From NCBI GenBank assembly GCA_021838585.1, contig JAKCDE010000015.1, positions 1 to 25,485 of the forward strand: a DNA stretch of 25,485 bases. Direction: 5' to 3'. Source of the DNA: Nitrospirota bacterium. Lineage in GTDB: Bacteria; Nitrospirota_A; Leptospirillia; Leptospirillales; Leptospirillaceae. The notes under the pieces are model-generated. The model was not told the DNA's origin. It searched no databases and saw only the letters and a program-made list of their open reading frames with translations. Each line of letters begins with the position of its first letter. The first letter of the stretch is position 1. The position numbers and the translations under genes are program-made. Of this stretch, positions 16,350 to 24,817 are shown in pieces.

Positions 16350-17447
16350 TCATGAACTTTTTTGTTCGGTTTTTTCGCGCACGCTCTGTTGCCAGAGTGT
16401 CTGTAGGATCGCGAGGATCACAGGTCCTATAAAAAGACCAATGATTCCGAAGGCTTCGAGTCCCCCCAGAACGCCCAGAAGAATCAGGATGAAAGGCATC
16501 TCGGAAGACCGTCCGATGAAAATCGGTTTTATCACGTTCTCAATACCCCCCACCACCAGCGCGTTCCAGACGAGAAACAGGATGAAGGCCAGCGTTCTTC
16601 CCTGGGCCAGAAGGGTGAAGGAGGCCGGAAGCCAGACGGCCACTGCACCCATTGGGAAAAGCGCCAGGAAAAAAAGGAGAAAGGTGAGGAGAAGAGCGTC
16701 AGGAATCCTCGCCACCTCGAAGCCGATTCCGGCCAGGACCGCCTGCGTCAGGGCTGTGAAAAACATGCCGTAGACGACCCCCCGGGTCACCGGAGCGATC
16801 TGCCCGAATGGCCCTTCCACTGCCGGCCCCCCCCATTTGAGCAGCAAGGTCCGGATCCCCTTCCACAGCTCGGGCCCCTTCAGGTAGAAGCTGAAAAGCC
16901 CCAGGAGAAGCACCAGCGTTTTGACGGCAATCTTTCCCGCGTCGGTCATGATGGCGAAGAGGCGGTCCCCAAAGGTCAGAAGATGGGACTGGAGCCGGTC
17001 CATGAAGATGGAAAGGCTGGGGGTATGGGTCCGGAAGTTCTGGTACCACTGCTGGATCCGTGCGCCGGCGAAAGGGATATGGGTGATCCAGGCGGGGAGG
17101 GTGGCCTGCGGATTCTGGATGAATCCCCTGAACTTGGCCACCTCGGTCAGAATTTCCTGAGTCAGCGGGAGGGCAAAGGAGAGAAGGGGCGCCAGGACGA
17201 GTGCGAGAAAAAGGACGGTCATCAGGAGCGCCGACAGAATGGGTTTTTTGACCACGCGCCGGAGGGTCGTGAGAATCGGGTAGGTCGCGAAAGCCAGGAT
17301 TCCGGCCCAGAGAAGGGGGACCGCATAGGGGAGAAGGACATATCCCGCGGTGGCCAGCAGGACCGCCAACAGAAGGGCCCGGACAAAGGGAGATCCCGGT
17401 TGTTGGCAGTCTCCCGATGTCTCAGGGTTCGGAGAATCCCCTGTCAT
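16350..17447 (-). CDS. AI-2E family transporter (PerM/YdiK-like membrane protein)
   Basis: A 365-residue polytopic inner-membrane protein. Hydrophobic segments lie at about 23-60, 68-95, 180-205, 240-262, 268-325 and 325-350. An amphipathic stretch of about 85 residues between segments 3 and 4 is typical of the AI-2E family. The characteristic [19 protein letters not shown] is followed by a Gly-rich hydrophobic end ([20 protein letters not shown]). Family members have been linked to autoinducer-2 export, Na+/H+ antiport and other roles, so the substrate here is unknown. ATG 17447 overlaps the leuD stop as ATGA, so it is translated as the third gene after leuC-leuD. No metabolic reason for that link is obvious. 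It is convergent with lon. Confidence 0.88.
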   Translation of the reverse strand: MTGDSPNPETSGDCQQPGSPFVRALLLAVLLATAGYVLLPYAVPLLWAGILAFATYPILTTLRRVVKKPILSALLMTVLFLALVLAPLLSFALPLTQEILTEVAKFRGFIQNPQATLPAWITHIPFAGARIQQWYQNFRTHTPSLSIFMDRLQSHLLTFGDRLFAIMTDAGKIAVKTLVLLLGLFSFYLKGPELWKGIRTLLLKWGGPAVEGPFGQIAPVTRGVVYGMFFTALTQAVLAGIGFEVARIPDALLLTFLLFFLALFPMGAVAVWLPASFTLLAQGRTLAFILFLVWNALVVGGIENVIKPIFIGRSSEMPFILILLGVLGGLEAFGIIGLFIGPVILAILQTLWQQSVREKTEQKSS

Positions 17448-18097
17448 GCGGCAGGAGGTGTCGCGGGACGGTTCCAGGGGGCCGATTTGTCCTGACGCGT
17501 TTCGTAGACGGTGATTTCCGGTGCCTTTTTGAGAGAGAGTCCGATCTCGTCGAGCCCTTCAAGGAGGTGCGTCTTTCGGACCGGGTCGACGGAAAAGGAA
17601 AAAACGTCACCGGAGGGTGTCCGGACCTTCTGCTCCGGGAGGTCGATGGTCAGCTGGAAGCCGGGCGTTTTGGCCACCTCGGAAAAGAGAGCGTCCACTT
17701 CCTGAGGTTTGAGAACGACCGGGAGGATGCCATTCTTGAAGCAGTTGTTGTAGAAAATGTCGGCAAAGGATGGCGCGATGACCGCACGAAAGCCATAGTC
17801 CAGCAGGGCCCATGGGGCATGCTCTCTCGATGATCCGCATCCGAAGTTTTCACGGGCCAGGAGGATCCTGGCCCCATGGTAGCGGGGATTGTTCAGGACA
17901 AAGGAGGGGTCCGGGACGAGTCCGTCTGTTCGTCCGTCGGAGGGCGCGTCCTTGTAGCGCCAGTCATAGAAGAGACTCACGCCAAGTCCGGTTCGCCGGA
18001 TGGTCTTCAGAAACTGCTTGGGAATGATCGCGTCGGTATCGATGTTGGCCCGGTCTATCGGGGCGACGACGGCGGTCATGGTCACGAATGGTTCCAT
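17444..18097 (-). CDS. leuD: 3-isopropylmalate dehydratase small subunit
   Basis: With LeuC it isomerises 2-isopropylmalate to 3-isopropylmalate in leucine synthesis. The 217-residue aconitase-swivel protein shows [20 protein letters not shown] near the start. [20 protein letters not shown] follows in the middle, then [20 protein letters not shown], all diagnostic. The frame is open to 18274, but ATG 18097 has AGGAG 8 nt upstream and gives the conserved N-terminus [13 protein letters not shown]. It begins 22 bp after the leuC stop and overlaps the following AI-2E gene by 4 bp (ATGA). The C-terminal tail of about 12 residues after [11 protein letters not shown] looks dispensable. Confidence 0.95.
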   Translation of the reverse strand: MEPFVTMTAVVAPIDRANIDTDAIIPKQFLKTIRRTGLGVSLFYDWRYKDAPSDGRTDGLVPDPSFVLNNPRYHGARILLARENFGCGSSREHAPWALLDYGFRAVIAPSFADIFYNNCFKNGILPVVLKPQEVDALFSEVAKTPGFQLTIDLPEQKVRTPSGDVFSFSVDPVRKTHLLEGLDEIGLSLKKAPEITVYETRQDKSAPWNRPATPPAA

Positions 18098-18119
18098 GGG
18101 TTGGGCTCCTAAAGGTTTT

Positions 18120-19523
18120 TCAGGATCGGGAAAGCGTCCGTATGTCCACGAAGTGTCCGGCGATGGCGGCGGCTGCGGCCATCTCGGGGCTGACAAGGTG
18201 CGTGCGCCCGTTCTTGCCCTGACGTCCCTCGAAATTCCGGTTGGATGTGGAGGCGCAGCGCTCAAAGGGGGCAAGCTGGTCGGGGTTCATGCCCAGACAC
18301 ATGGAGCAGCCGGGTTCTCGCCATTCGAGGCCAGCCTCGATGAAGATCTGATGGAGATTTTCTTTTTCGGCCTGTTGCCGGACGAGTCCGGAGCCCGGAA
18401 CGACCATGGCGCTCACGCCCTTGGCGATTTTGTGTCCCTTGACGATCGAGGCCGCGGCTCGAAGATCTTCGATCCGGCCGTTGGTGCAGGAGCCGATGAA
18501 GATGCGCGTGACGGGAATATCGGTAATCCTCGTTCCCGGAGAAAGTCCCATGTAGGCCAGGGCTTTCCGGGCCATGTCACGTTCGACGGGGTCGGTGAAC
18601 TGTTCGGGGTCGGGAACCCGGCCGTCGACGCCGGTCACCTGCCCTGGATTGGTCCCCCAGGTCACCTGGGGCGAGAGCCGTGAGGCGTCGAGGGTGACCG
18701 TCCTGTCGTAGGTCGCTCCGGGATCGGTGGCAAGCGACTGCCAATAGGCAACCGCCCGGTCCCAGAGATCTCCCTTGGGGGCGTAGGGTCGACCTTTCAG
18801 GTAGGTAAAGGTCTTTTCGTCGGGAGCCACAAGGCCGGCACGGGCTCCGGCTTCAATGGCCATGTTGCAGAGGGTCATGCGCCCTTCCATGGTGAGGGCT
18901 CTGACCGCCTCCCCGGTGAATTCAAGAATGTGGCCGGTTCCCCCGGCCGTTCCGATCTGTCCGATGACGGCCAGGATCAGGTCCTTGGGGGTGACCCCGG
19001 GAGCCGGCTTTCCTTCGATCCGGATTTCCATGGTCCTGGGGCGCGTCTGAGGAAGGGTCTGGGTCGCCAGCACATGCTCAACCTCGGAGGTTCCGATGCC
19101 GAAAGCCAGGGCTCCAAAAGCTCCGTGCGTCGCCGTGTGGCTGTCCCCGCAAACGATGGTGAGTCCCGGGAGGGTGATTCCCTGTTCGGGCGCAATCACG
19201 TGAACGATGCCCTGGCGAATGTCGTTCATGGAAAAATAGGTCACGCCGAATTCACGGGCATTCTTCTCCAGCGTATTGACCTGAAGGGCGCTGACCGGAT
19301 CGGTGATGCCGTGGGATCGGTCGGTGGTCGGCACGTTGTGGTCGGGGACTGCGAAGGTCAGATCCGGACGGCGGACCTTGCGTCCGGCCATCCGGAGTCC
19401 TTCGAAGGCCTGAGGGCTCGTGACCTCGTGGACGAGCTGCCGGTCGATGTAAAGAAGGACCATTCCCTGGTCCTCCGTGACGACATGGTCATCCCATATT
19501 TTTTCAATGATTGTTTTGGGCAT
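18120..19523 (-). CDS. leuC: 3-isopropylmalate dehydratase large subunit
   Basis: LeuC carries the [4Fe-4S] cluster of isopropylmalate isomerase. The 467 residues match the bacterial family length. The cluster ligands are visible as Cys346 ([11 protein letters not shown]), Cys406 and Cys409 ([11 protein letters not shown]), one residue off the E. coli numbers. [20 protein letters not shown] and [11 protein letters not shown] are further signatures. The frame extends to 19643, but ATG 19523 follows GGAG at 7-nt spacing and starts the conserved [15 protein letters not shown]. It heads leuC-leuD-AI-2E. Upstream there are three dyads and a -10-like TATAGT (see the separate entry). leuA and leuB are not in the window. 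Confidence 0.96.
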   Translation of the reverse strand: MPKTIIEKIWDDHVVTEDQGMVLLYIDRQLVHEVTSPQAFEGLRMAGRKVRRPDLTFAVPDHNVPTTDRSHGITDPVSALQVNTLEKNAREFGVTYFSMNDIRQGIVHVIAPEQGITLPGLTIVCGDSHTATHGAFGALAFGIGTSEVEHVLATQTLPQTRPRTMEIRIEGKPAPGVTPKDLILAVIGQIGTAGGTGHILEFTGEAVRALTMEGRMTLCNMAIEAGARAGLVAPDEKTFTYLKGRPYAPKGDLWDRAVAYWQSLATDPGATYDRTVTLDASRLSPQVTWGTNPGQVTGVDGRVPDPEQFTDPVERDMARKALAYMGLSPGTRITDIPVTRIFIGSCTNGRIEDLRAAASIVKGHKIAKGVSAMVVPGSGLVRQQAEKENLHQIFIEAGLEWREPGCSMCLGMNPDQLAPFERCASTSNRNFEGRQGKNGRTHLVSPEMAAAAAIAGHFVDIRTLSRS

Positions 19524-19569
19524 GGCGCGCTCCTGATGGCAAGAATCAATATTTGATCGATATCTTTTC

Positions 19570-19627
19570 ACTATACCAGAGTTCCCTGGTATGTCTCCAT
19601 AAGTGGAGGCGACTTCCCGTCCGGGAA
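19570..19627 (-). promoter_or_regulatory. leuC upstream region: -10-like TATAGT and three adjacent dyads
   Basis: Three dyads lie side by side: ATACCAG-6-CTGGTAT (19573-19592, perfect 7-bp arms), CTCCA-TAAG-TGGAG (19595-19608) and TTCCCG-TC-CGGGAA (19614-19627). On the minus strand TATAGT (19575-19570) abuts the first dyad as a possible -10, though no good -35 stands 17 bp upstream. If transcription instead starts further up (TATACT at 19672-19667), the dyads would be stem-loops in the leader. Regulation of leuC here is likely; the mechanism is open. Confidence 0.5.
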
Positions 19628-19807
19628 AGAAGAGTCTTGTCAAAGAGTAGCCGATAGAAAAGGATAAGTATAGTGATTCTTTTCTATGAAAATGATGAAA
19701 AATAATTATCTTTTTGGATTAATTAAGAGTCAGACGCAACGTTGTCCCGATGGCGTGGTGGATCTTTAATGTCATTGAAAAAAATGATGAGAGTGTTAGG
19801 AGGAAAG

Positions 19808-19891
19808 ATGCTCACAGATTTATTGATAAAGCCGGGACCTGATCCGTATCGAGAATGCTTCATTAAGAAAGAGAATTGCTTAAGAGATTGA
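19808..19891 (+). CDS. possible 27-codon small ORF
   Basis: ATG CTC ACA GAT TTA reads on to TGA at 19889, encoding MLTDLLIKPG followed by PDPYRECFIKKENCLRD. The sequence AGGAGG ends 4 nt before the ATG, as good as any SD in the window, which is the only support. It lies in the A+T-rich interval, has two Cys, no membrane segment and no similarity I recognise. It overlaps another open frame of similar length, and might equally be the start of a truncated mobile-element gene. Confidence 0.25.
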   Translation: MLTDLLIKPGPDPYRECFIKKENCLRD

Positions 19892-19897
19892 TAAACA

Positions 19898-19974
19898 TGG
19901 CGTCCCCAACGGGATTCGAACCCGTGTTACCGCCGTGAAAGGGCGATGTCCTAGGCCGGCTAGACGATGGGGAC
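19898..19974 (-). tRNA. tRNA-Glu (anticodon TTC)
   Basis: The minus strand reads GTCCCCATCGTCTAGCC at the 5' end. The acceptor arms GTCCCCA/TGGGGAC pair fully. The anticodon loop is CTTTCAC with TTC at 19939-19937, on the stem TCGCC/GGCGG (one T-G pair). The T-arm is CGGGTTCGAATCCCG. The terminal CCA is encoded (19900-19898). It is very like E. coli tRNA-Glu, with one extra base in the D-arm. Confidence 0.97.
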
Positions 19975-20006
19975 GTGAATGAGGTCTGAAGGCGGCAAAC
20001 TTCATT

Positions 20007-20036
20007 ATTATCTTTTAGACACCTTCTTAAAGTCAA
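20007..20036 (-). promoter_or_regulatory. promoter of tRNA-Glu
   Basis: On the minus strand TTGACT (20036-20031) is followed after 18 bp by GATAAT (20012-20007). The tRNA 5' end lies 32 bases further on. The tRNA therefore need not depend on the upstream rfb transcript. Confidence 0.6.
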
Positions 20037-20093
20037 TAGGTTTCGGTTCAAGAGGGGCGAGATCTCCTCCGGGGAGGCTGTGTCAGACCACGG

Positions 20094-20645
20094 CTACCGG
20101 ATCGGAAGCTGATCCCTGGGGGTTTGGGAAAGAGGCCGGTAGCGGCCGTCCTTTGACGACACGACGATGTCGCTCAGGGGCCATTCGATTCCGATCTCCG
20201 GATCGTTCCAGAGGATGCCCCCTTCGTCTTCGGGATCATAGAAGTCGGTGCACTTGTAAAGAAAATCGGCGTGGTCGCTGATCACCTGGAAGCCGTGGGC
20301 GAACCCTTCGGGAATGTACATCATCAGATGATTTTCTTCGGAGAGGACTGTTCCGAACCACCGTCCGAAGGTGGGGGATTCTTTCCTGAGGTCCACGGCC
20401 ACATCGAAGACGGCTCCGGTTGCGACCCGGACCAGTTTCCCCTGGCCATGCCGTCTTTGGAAGTGAAGTCCCCTCGTGACGCCTCTGCCTGAGCGGGAAT
20501 GGTTGTCCTGGACGAAGAGCTGCGGTATTCCATGGCGCTCGAAGGTTTTGGCATGAAAGGTTTCCATGAAAAAGCCGCGGCTGTCTCCGTGAACCCGGGG
20601 AGACAGGAGCCGAACTCCTGGAAGTGATGTCTCCTTTACGTCCAT
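20094..20645 (-). CDS. rfbC: dTDP-4-dehydrorhamnose 3,5-epimerase
   Basis: Third enzyme of dTDP-L-rhamnose synthesis, inverting C3 and C5 of the 4-keto-6-deoxy sugar. The 183-residue cupin protein contains [20 protein letters not shown] with catalytic His61. Lys70 (GQGKLVRV) and Tyr130 ([10 protein letters not shown]) are also present, and [12 protein letters not shown] marks the C-terminal region. ATG 20645 overlaps the rfbA stop by 10 bp and has GAGGAGGG just upstream. It is the last gene of rfbB-rfbA-rfbC. The next step, RfbD reductase, is not encoded next to it, so rfbD must be elsewhere or the intermediate is used for another sugar. Confidence 0.95.
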   Translation of the reverse strand: MDVKETSLPGVRLLSPRVHGDSRGFFMETFHAKTFERHGIPQLFVQDNHSRSGRGVTRGLHFQRRHGQGKLVRVATGAVFDVAVDLRKESPTFGRWFGTVLSEENHLMMYIPEGFAHGFQVISDHADFLYKCTDFYDPEDEGGILWNDPEIGIEWPLSDIVVSSKDGRYRPLSQTPRDQLPIR

Positions 20646-21517
20646 TCACCCTCCTCGAGGACGAGCATTTCACGAAGATAGGCCCCGTATCCGTTCTTGA
20701 GGGGGGCGGCGAGGGCCAGAACCTCTTCTTTTCCGATGTATCCCATCCGGTAGGCAATCTCCTCCGGGCAGGCGACCTTGATTCCCTGGCGCCGTTCGAT
20801 GACCTCCATAAAGATGGAAGCTTCCAGAAGGGATTCGTGGGTTCCCGTGTCGAACCAGGCCGTTCCCCGCCCCAGCTTTTCCACCTTCAGAAGCCCATCC
20901 TTCAGGTAAAGGCGATTAAGATCGGTGATCTCGAGCTCTCCCCGTGATGAGGGAGAAAGGGAGCGGGTTCTTGCGACGACGGTCCGGTCGTAAAAATAGA
21001 TTCCCGGGACGGCATACCGCGACGGGGGATTGGCCGGCTTTTCGACGATCTCACGAACCGATCCTAGGGGGTCGAAGGCGAGGACGCCATATCGTTCCGG
21101 ATCCCGGATCGCGTATCCGAAGATCTGGGCCCCTTCAGAAAGAGCCGCCGCCTTCTGCAGGGTTTCGGAGAGACCATGCCCATAGAAAATGTTGTCTCCC
21201 AGGGCCAGGCAGACCGGATCGGTGGCGATGAACGACTCCCCGATCAGAAAGGCCTGAGCGAGCCCTTCGGGCTTGGGCTGAACGGCATAGGAGAGGGAGA
21301 TCCCCCATTGGGAGCCGTCTCCGAGCAGACGTTTGAAGAGCGGCGTGTCCTCGGGAGTGGAGATGAGAAGAATCTCCCGGATGCCCGCCAGCATGAGGGT
21401 GGTCAGGGAGTAGTAAATCATGGGTTTGTCGTAGACCGGCATCAGCTGCTTGCTGACCGCTCTCGTCAGAGGGTAGAGACGCGTCCCCGAGCCTCCGGCC
21501 AGAAGAATCCCTTTCAT
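20636..21517 (-). CDS. rfbA: glucose-1-phosphate thymidylyltransferase
   Basis: RfbA joins dTTP and glucose-1-phosphate into dTDP-glucose, the entry to dTDP-rhamnose and related sugars for LPS or exopolysaccharide. The 293 residues match the family. The nucleotide-binding signature [16 protein letters not shown] is at residues 3-18, and [20 protein letters not shown] follows directly. [13 protein letters not shown] contains the Mg-binding Asp108, and [14 protein letters not shown] is also typical. ATG 21517 overlaps the rfbB stop as ATGA, and the 3' end overlaps rfbC by 10 bp, so the three genes are translationally coupled. Confidence 0.97.
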   Translation of the reverse strand: MKGILLAGGSGTRLYPLTRAVSKQLMPVYDKPMIYYSLTTLMLAGIREILLISTPEDTPLFKRLLGDGSQWGISLSYAVQPKPEGLAQAFLIGESFIATDPVCLALGDNIFYGHGLSETLQKAAALSEGAQIFGYAIRDPERYGVLAFDPLGSVREIVEKPANPPSRYAVPGIYFYDRTVVARTRSLSPSSRGELEITDLNRLYLKDGLLKVEKLGRGTAWFDTGTHESLLEASIFMEVIERRQGIKVACPEEIAYRMGYIGKEEVLALAAPLKNGYGAYLREMLVLEEGEWT

Positions 21518-22614
21518 CGTGCTCCTCCCGGGAGTTGGCTTCGTCCTGTCCCCTGACGGGACCCGTCATAGCGGGCGCGAAGGTCGCTCCACCAAGGGGT
21601 ATGGTCGAGGTACCATCGGATGGTCTTTTCCAGGGCTTGTCCGAAGGTGTGGGCCGGCTTCCAGTCAAGGTCCCGCCGGGCTTTTGCGGCGTCGATCTCG
21701 TAGCGCCTGTCATGGCCCGGCCTGTCCGGGACGGAGGTGACGAGCCTGGCGTAAGAGGATCCGTCGGAGGAAGGACGGATCCTGTCTAAAGTCTCCAGGA
21801 TGGCCGTCACCACCTCCCGGTTGGTTCGGGGGTTCCCTGCTCCCAGGGCATAGGTCTCTCCCGTCTTTCCTTTTTCGAAGGCGGCGATGACTCCTTCGCA
21901 GTGGTCTTCCACGAAAATCCAGTCCCGGATGTTGAGGCCATCCCCGTAGACGGGGATGGGACGTCCTTCGATGGCGGCGAGGATGACGGTGGGAATGAGC
22001 TTTTCGGGAAACTGCCAGGGACCGTAGTTGTTCGAGCAGTTGGTCGTGACAAGGGGAAGGCCGTAGGTGTGGACATAGGCCCGGGCAAGATGGTCGGACG
22101 AAGCCTTGGAGGCGGCATAGGGCGAATTGGGGGCATAGGGGGTCCGCTCGGTGAAGGGAGGATCCGAGGGAAGAAGCGAACCGTAGACTTCGTCCGTGGA
22201 GACATGCAGGAAGCGAAAATCCTTCCCCGGCCCACCGCTGCGGAGATACCGGAGCGATTCGTCGAGAAGGACGAAGGTTCCGGTCACGTTGGTTTCGATA
22301 AAAGCCTCGGGACTTTCGATCGAGCGGTCGACATGGCTTTCCGCGGCGAAATGGAACAGGCCCGTGGGTTGGTGTCGGGCAAAAAGACCGGCCACCGCCT
22401 TGCGGTCCCGGATGTCTCCCTGGACGAAAACGTGGTCGGAATCATCTTTGAGTTCGTCAAGGTTGGCAAGGTTGCCGGCATAGGTGAGCGCATCGTAGGT
22501 CACGATGCGGGCCCGATTCTGTCTCCGGACCATCCGGACGAAATTTGAACCGATGAAGCCGGCTCCCCCCGTGACGATCCAGCATTCGGACTTCGCATTC
22601 TTTTTCGTCGCCAA
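21514..22614 (-). CDS. rfbB: dTDP-glucose 4,6-dehydratase
   Basis: RfbB converts dTDP-glucose to dTDP-4-keto-6-deoxyglucose with tightly bound NAD+. The 366-residue short-chain dehydrogenase-type protein shows the Rossmann motif GGAGFIGSN (16-24) and the dehydratase triad STDEVYG (Thr140, Asp141, Glu142). The YxxxK pair is Tyr166/Lys170 in [12 protein letters not shown], and [14 protein letters not shown] supports the assignment. The start is TTG 22614 with AAGGAGG 5 nt upstream, a very good SD. It is the first gene of rfbB-rfbA-rfbC and is divergent from argA across 144 bp. In that gap TATGAT on the minus strand (near 22670) could be the -10; the -35 is weak. Confidence 0.97.
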   Translation of the reverse strand: MATKKNAKSECWIVTGGAGFIGSNFVRMVRRQNRARIVTYDALTYAGNLANLDELKDDSDHVFVQGDIRDRKAVAGLFARHQPTGLFHFAAESHVDRSIESPEAFIETNVTGTFVLLDESLRYLRSGGPGKDFRFLHVSTDEVYGSLLPSDPPFTERTPYAPNSPYAASKASSDHLARAYVHTYGLPLVTTNCSNNYGPWQFPEKLIPTVILAAIEGRPIPVYGDGLNIRDWIFVEDHCEGVIAAFEKGKTGETYALGAGNPRTNREVVTAILETLDRIRPSSDGSSYARLVTSVPDRPGHDRRYEIDAAKARRDLDWKPAHTFGQALEKTIRWYLDHTPWWSDLRARYDGSRQGTGRSQLPGGAR

Positions 22615-22758
22615 CGTTCCTCCTTGAAGGCCCGGTTGTTTTTTTCAGAGAAATCGATGGCCCCATCATAGCCGATTCGGAGCGGGATGAACAGATTTTG
22701 ATCGTGTCTGCAGGGACTGTTGAAGAGACGTATGCTTTTGTCCGTTTGAAGGAGTTCC

Positions 22759-24153
22759 ATGCAAAAAGGTATGATCGGGAGAGGAGTTTCAGTCAAAGGT
22801 CGGACGGAAGAGGGGATGGGGATGGCTGAGAGGGAAAGAAACGAAGAAGTCCCGGGAAAGAACGGCGCCGGGTATGTGGAGTGGTTTCGGGAGGCCTCTC
22901 CCTACATCCACCAATTTCGGGGGGAGACCTTTGTCCTCCTGCTGGACGGCGATCTTCTGAGAGAGGGTGGCATGGGCGCCCTGGCTCATGATATCGCTCT
23001 TCTGTCGAGCCTCGGGATCCGGCTCGTTCTTGTCTTCGGGGCCAGTCCCCAGATCGATGCCAGCCTCGAATTCCGGGCTGTCGAAACCACGCGTGTCGGA
23101 AAACGCCGCATCACCCCTCCGGAAGCGTTGGGCTTGCTCATGGAATCGGTGGGACGAATCCGTTTCGAGATCGAAGCCGCCCTCTCCCAGGGGACCGACG
23201 GGACACCCATGGGGGGGGCCCGGATCCGCGTGGTTTCCGGAAACTTCGTCATCGGGAGACCCTTGGGGGTCATCGACGGGGTCGACTTCCTGTACACCGG
23301 GACGGTACGCCGGATCGAGTCCGAAGCGATCCGGCACCATCTGGACCAGGGAGACGTGGTTCTGCTGTCGCCCCTCGCCTTTTCGCCGACCGGGGAAATC
23401 TTTAATGTCCTGTCATTCGAGGTGTCCTCCAGGGCCGCGGTCGCGGTCGGGGCCTCGAAACTCATTTTGCTCGCTCTGTCCCCCGAGATCAGAAACGAGA
23501 GGGGAGAGCCCCTGAGACAGCTGGTCCTTCCGGAGGCAAGGGCCCGGGAAGCGACATCTCCCCTTCCGCTCTCGGTCCTTTACGAAGCCCTGGACCAGGG
23601 GGTTCCCCGCCTCCATCTTCTTGACGGCAAGAAGGACGGGGCGCTTTTGCTGGAGCTCTTCACGCGGGACGGGATCGGTACGCTTGTGTCGCGGGATCCG
23701 TTCGAGCATATTCGGCCGGCCGTCCTCGACGATTTGGTCGACATTCTGGGGATCATCCGTCCCCTCGAAGCCGGAGGCATTCTCGTCCGCAGGCCCCGGG
23801 AGCGTCTCGAGATGGAGCTTTCGCACTTTACGGTGACCTGTCGGGACCGGACGGTGATCGGATGCGTCTCCCTCACGCCCTATCCTGCCTCGTCCATGGC
23901 GGAGATGGCCTGTCTGGCCATTCTTCCCGAATACCAGGGAGCGGGACGCGGGGAGCAGCTTCTGGCCTGGTGTCGGGCCGAATCGAAACGACTGGGTCTC
24001 AAGAAGATATTTGTCCTGACCACCCAGTCTTCCCGGTGGTTCATGGAGCGGGGATTCGTTCCGGCGAGCCCGGAGATCCTCCCGCCAGACCGAAAAATGC
24101 TTTATGATCCGGACCGCAAGAGCCAGGTCCTGGTCTCCGAGGTCGGTCCCTGA
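22759..24153 (+). CDS. argA: amino-acid N-acetyltransferase (N-acetylglutamate synthase), ArgA type
   Basis: First step of arginine synthesis: acetyl-CoA plus glutamate to N-acetylglutamate. The 464-residue protein fuses an amino-acid-kinase-like domain (about 40-300) with a C-terminal GNAT domain (about 315-455). The first domain begins YVEWFREASPYIHQFRGETF and has SLGIRLVLVFGASPQID, very like E. coli ArgA. The GNAT motif is LAILPEYQGAGRGEQLL near residue 390, and FVLTTQSSRWFMERGF follows. In this arrangement the kinase-like domain binds arginine for feedback inhibition. ATG 22759 has AAGGAG 5 nt upstream. It adds a polar, charged stretch of about 36 residues before the family's usual start. 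A terminator-like hairpin overlaps the stop. Confidence 0.93.
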   Translation: MQKGMIGRGVSVKGRTEEGMGMAERERNEEVPGKNGAGYVEWFREASPYIHQFRGETFVLLLDGDLLREGGMGALAHDIALLSSLGIRLVLVFGASPQIDASLEFRAVETTRVGKRRITPPEALGLLMESVGRIRFEIEAALSQGTDGTPMGGARIRVVSGNFVIGRPLGVIDGVDFLYTGTVRRIESEAIRHHLDQGDVVLLSPLAFSPTGEIFNVLSFEVSSRAAVAVGASKLILLALSPEIRNERGEPLRQLVLPEARAREATSPLPLSVLYEALDQGVPRLHLLDGKKDGALLLELFTRDGIGTLVSRDPFEHIRPAVLDDLVDILGIIRPLEAGGILVRRPRERLEMELSHFTVTCRDRTVIGCVSLTPYPASSMAEMACLAILPEYQGAGRGEQLLAWCRAESKRLGLKKIFVLTTQSSRWFMERGFVPASPEILPPDRKMLYDPDRKSQVLVSEVGP

Positions 24154-24192
24154 CCCGACCGGAGGGGGGCCGGGTTGGGGACCGTAAATTTT
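24144..24192 (+). terminator. likely terminator of argA, overlapping its stop codon
   Basis: CGGTCCC (24144-24150) pairs with GGGACCG (24178-24184). Inside, ACCCG pairs with CGGGT across a G-rich loop. TAAATTTT follows. The TGA of argA lies within the left arm side of the hairpin. The T-tract is short, so this is a moderate call. Confidence 0.5.
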
Positions 24193-24198
24193 CGGGAT

Positions 24199-24579
24199 CT
24201 ACTTTTTGAGGAAGGTGCGCTCGTAGGAGAGAACGTCCCGGATCTGCTGCGGGTCGATGACATCCCAGAAGGCGGGCATGATTTTTCGTCCGCGACGGAT
24301 GACGTGGATGTAAAAGGCCTCGTCTCCCATCTGCCAGGTTTTGGGGTCGGTGAAATTGGCGGGTTTTTCCATGAGGGCCGGGGCGGCCACGCCGTTTCCG
24401 TCTCCCTTGACCCCATGGCACTGGATGCAGAGTCCCTGATAGATCTTTTTGCCTCGGACGGGATCCCCGGTCGCTCCCGATGCGACGGGAATGGATGACA
24501 GGGTGACCGTCACGGCCAGGATGAATCCGGTCAGGGAAATGACTCCCGATTTTCCATGTCTAGAGAACAGTGGCCCCAA
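24199..24579 (-). CDS. monohaem class I cytochrome c
   Basis: A 126-residue exported or membrane-anchored electron carrier. Residues 15-36 form a hydrophobic signal segment ending near SGA. The haem site is CIQCH (Cys51, Cys54, axial His55), and the distal Met101 is in RRGRKIMPAFWDVI. GDPVRGKKIYQGL before the haem site and GNGVAAPALMEKPANFTDP after it are usual for small class I cytochromes of respiratory chains. The start is TTG 24579 with AAGGAG 7 nt upstream. It stands alone between argA (+) and a divergent radical SAM gene, so the partner oxidase or reductase cannot be inferred. A sigma-70-like promoter lies upstream. Confidence 0.9.
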   Translation of the reverse strand: MGPLFSRHGKSGVISLTGFILAVTVTLSSIPVASGATGDPVRGKKIYQGLCIQCHGVKGDGNGVAAPALMEKPANFTDPKTWQMGDEAFYIHVIRRGRKIMPAFWDVIDPQQIRDVLSYERTFLKK

Positions 24580-24625
24580 GGTTCTTCTCCTTCCGTATTG
24601 TTAAGGTCGAGAGCAGGTCGGACTA

Positions 24626-24655
24626 TTTATACTCTTTTCCCCTTCAAGATAACAA
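24626..24655 (-). promoter_or_regulatory. promoter of the cytochrome c gene
   Basis: On the minus strand TTGTTA (24655-24650) and TATAAA (24631-24626) are separated by 18 bp. The start codon lies 47 bases past the -10. The rest of the 24580-24817 gap shows no gene I can support; its open frames lack SDs. Confidence 0.5.
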
Positions 24656-24817
24656 GGATGGCTCTTTTCCGAAGGTTTGTCATGGAGGGACGGTTCCTGA
24701 AGGTTGCTTCCGGGACAAGATCGAGCCATTGGACGATCGCTGGCTGGAGGCGGAAATGTTAAGGATGGGACCGGTGAATTGTTTTGATGGCTGTATTACC
24801 ATCGGGCGAGGACGAGC

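Larger units (their letters stand above)
19524..19897. other. A+T-rich intergenic region between tRNA-Glu and leuC
   Basis: This 374-bp stretch is clearly A+T-richer than the rest, especially 19650-19897. Near leuC it holds regulatory-looking dyads. Further right there are only short ORFs on the plus strand. The best is 19808-19891 with an AGGAGG SD. An overlapping 30-codon ORF starts at ATG 19750 (MAWWIFNVIEKNDESVRRKD...), and a 27-codon ORF starts at ATG 19685. None resembles a protein I know. It may be a decayed insertion next to the tRNA, but I saw no repeat of the tRNA 3' end to prove integration. Confidence 0.6.

Noticed and set aside
18098..18274. N-terminal extension of leuD to 18274
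   Set aside because: It would lie inside leuC in another frame. ATG 18097 has AGGAG and the conserved start.
19524..19643. N-terminal extension of leuC to 19643
   Set aside because: It would translate through the dyads and SD. ATG 19523 gives the conserved LeuC N-terminus with a good SD.
19898..19974. Integration site repeat for the tRNA
   Set aside because: I looked for a second copy of the tRNA 3' end in the window and did not find one.
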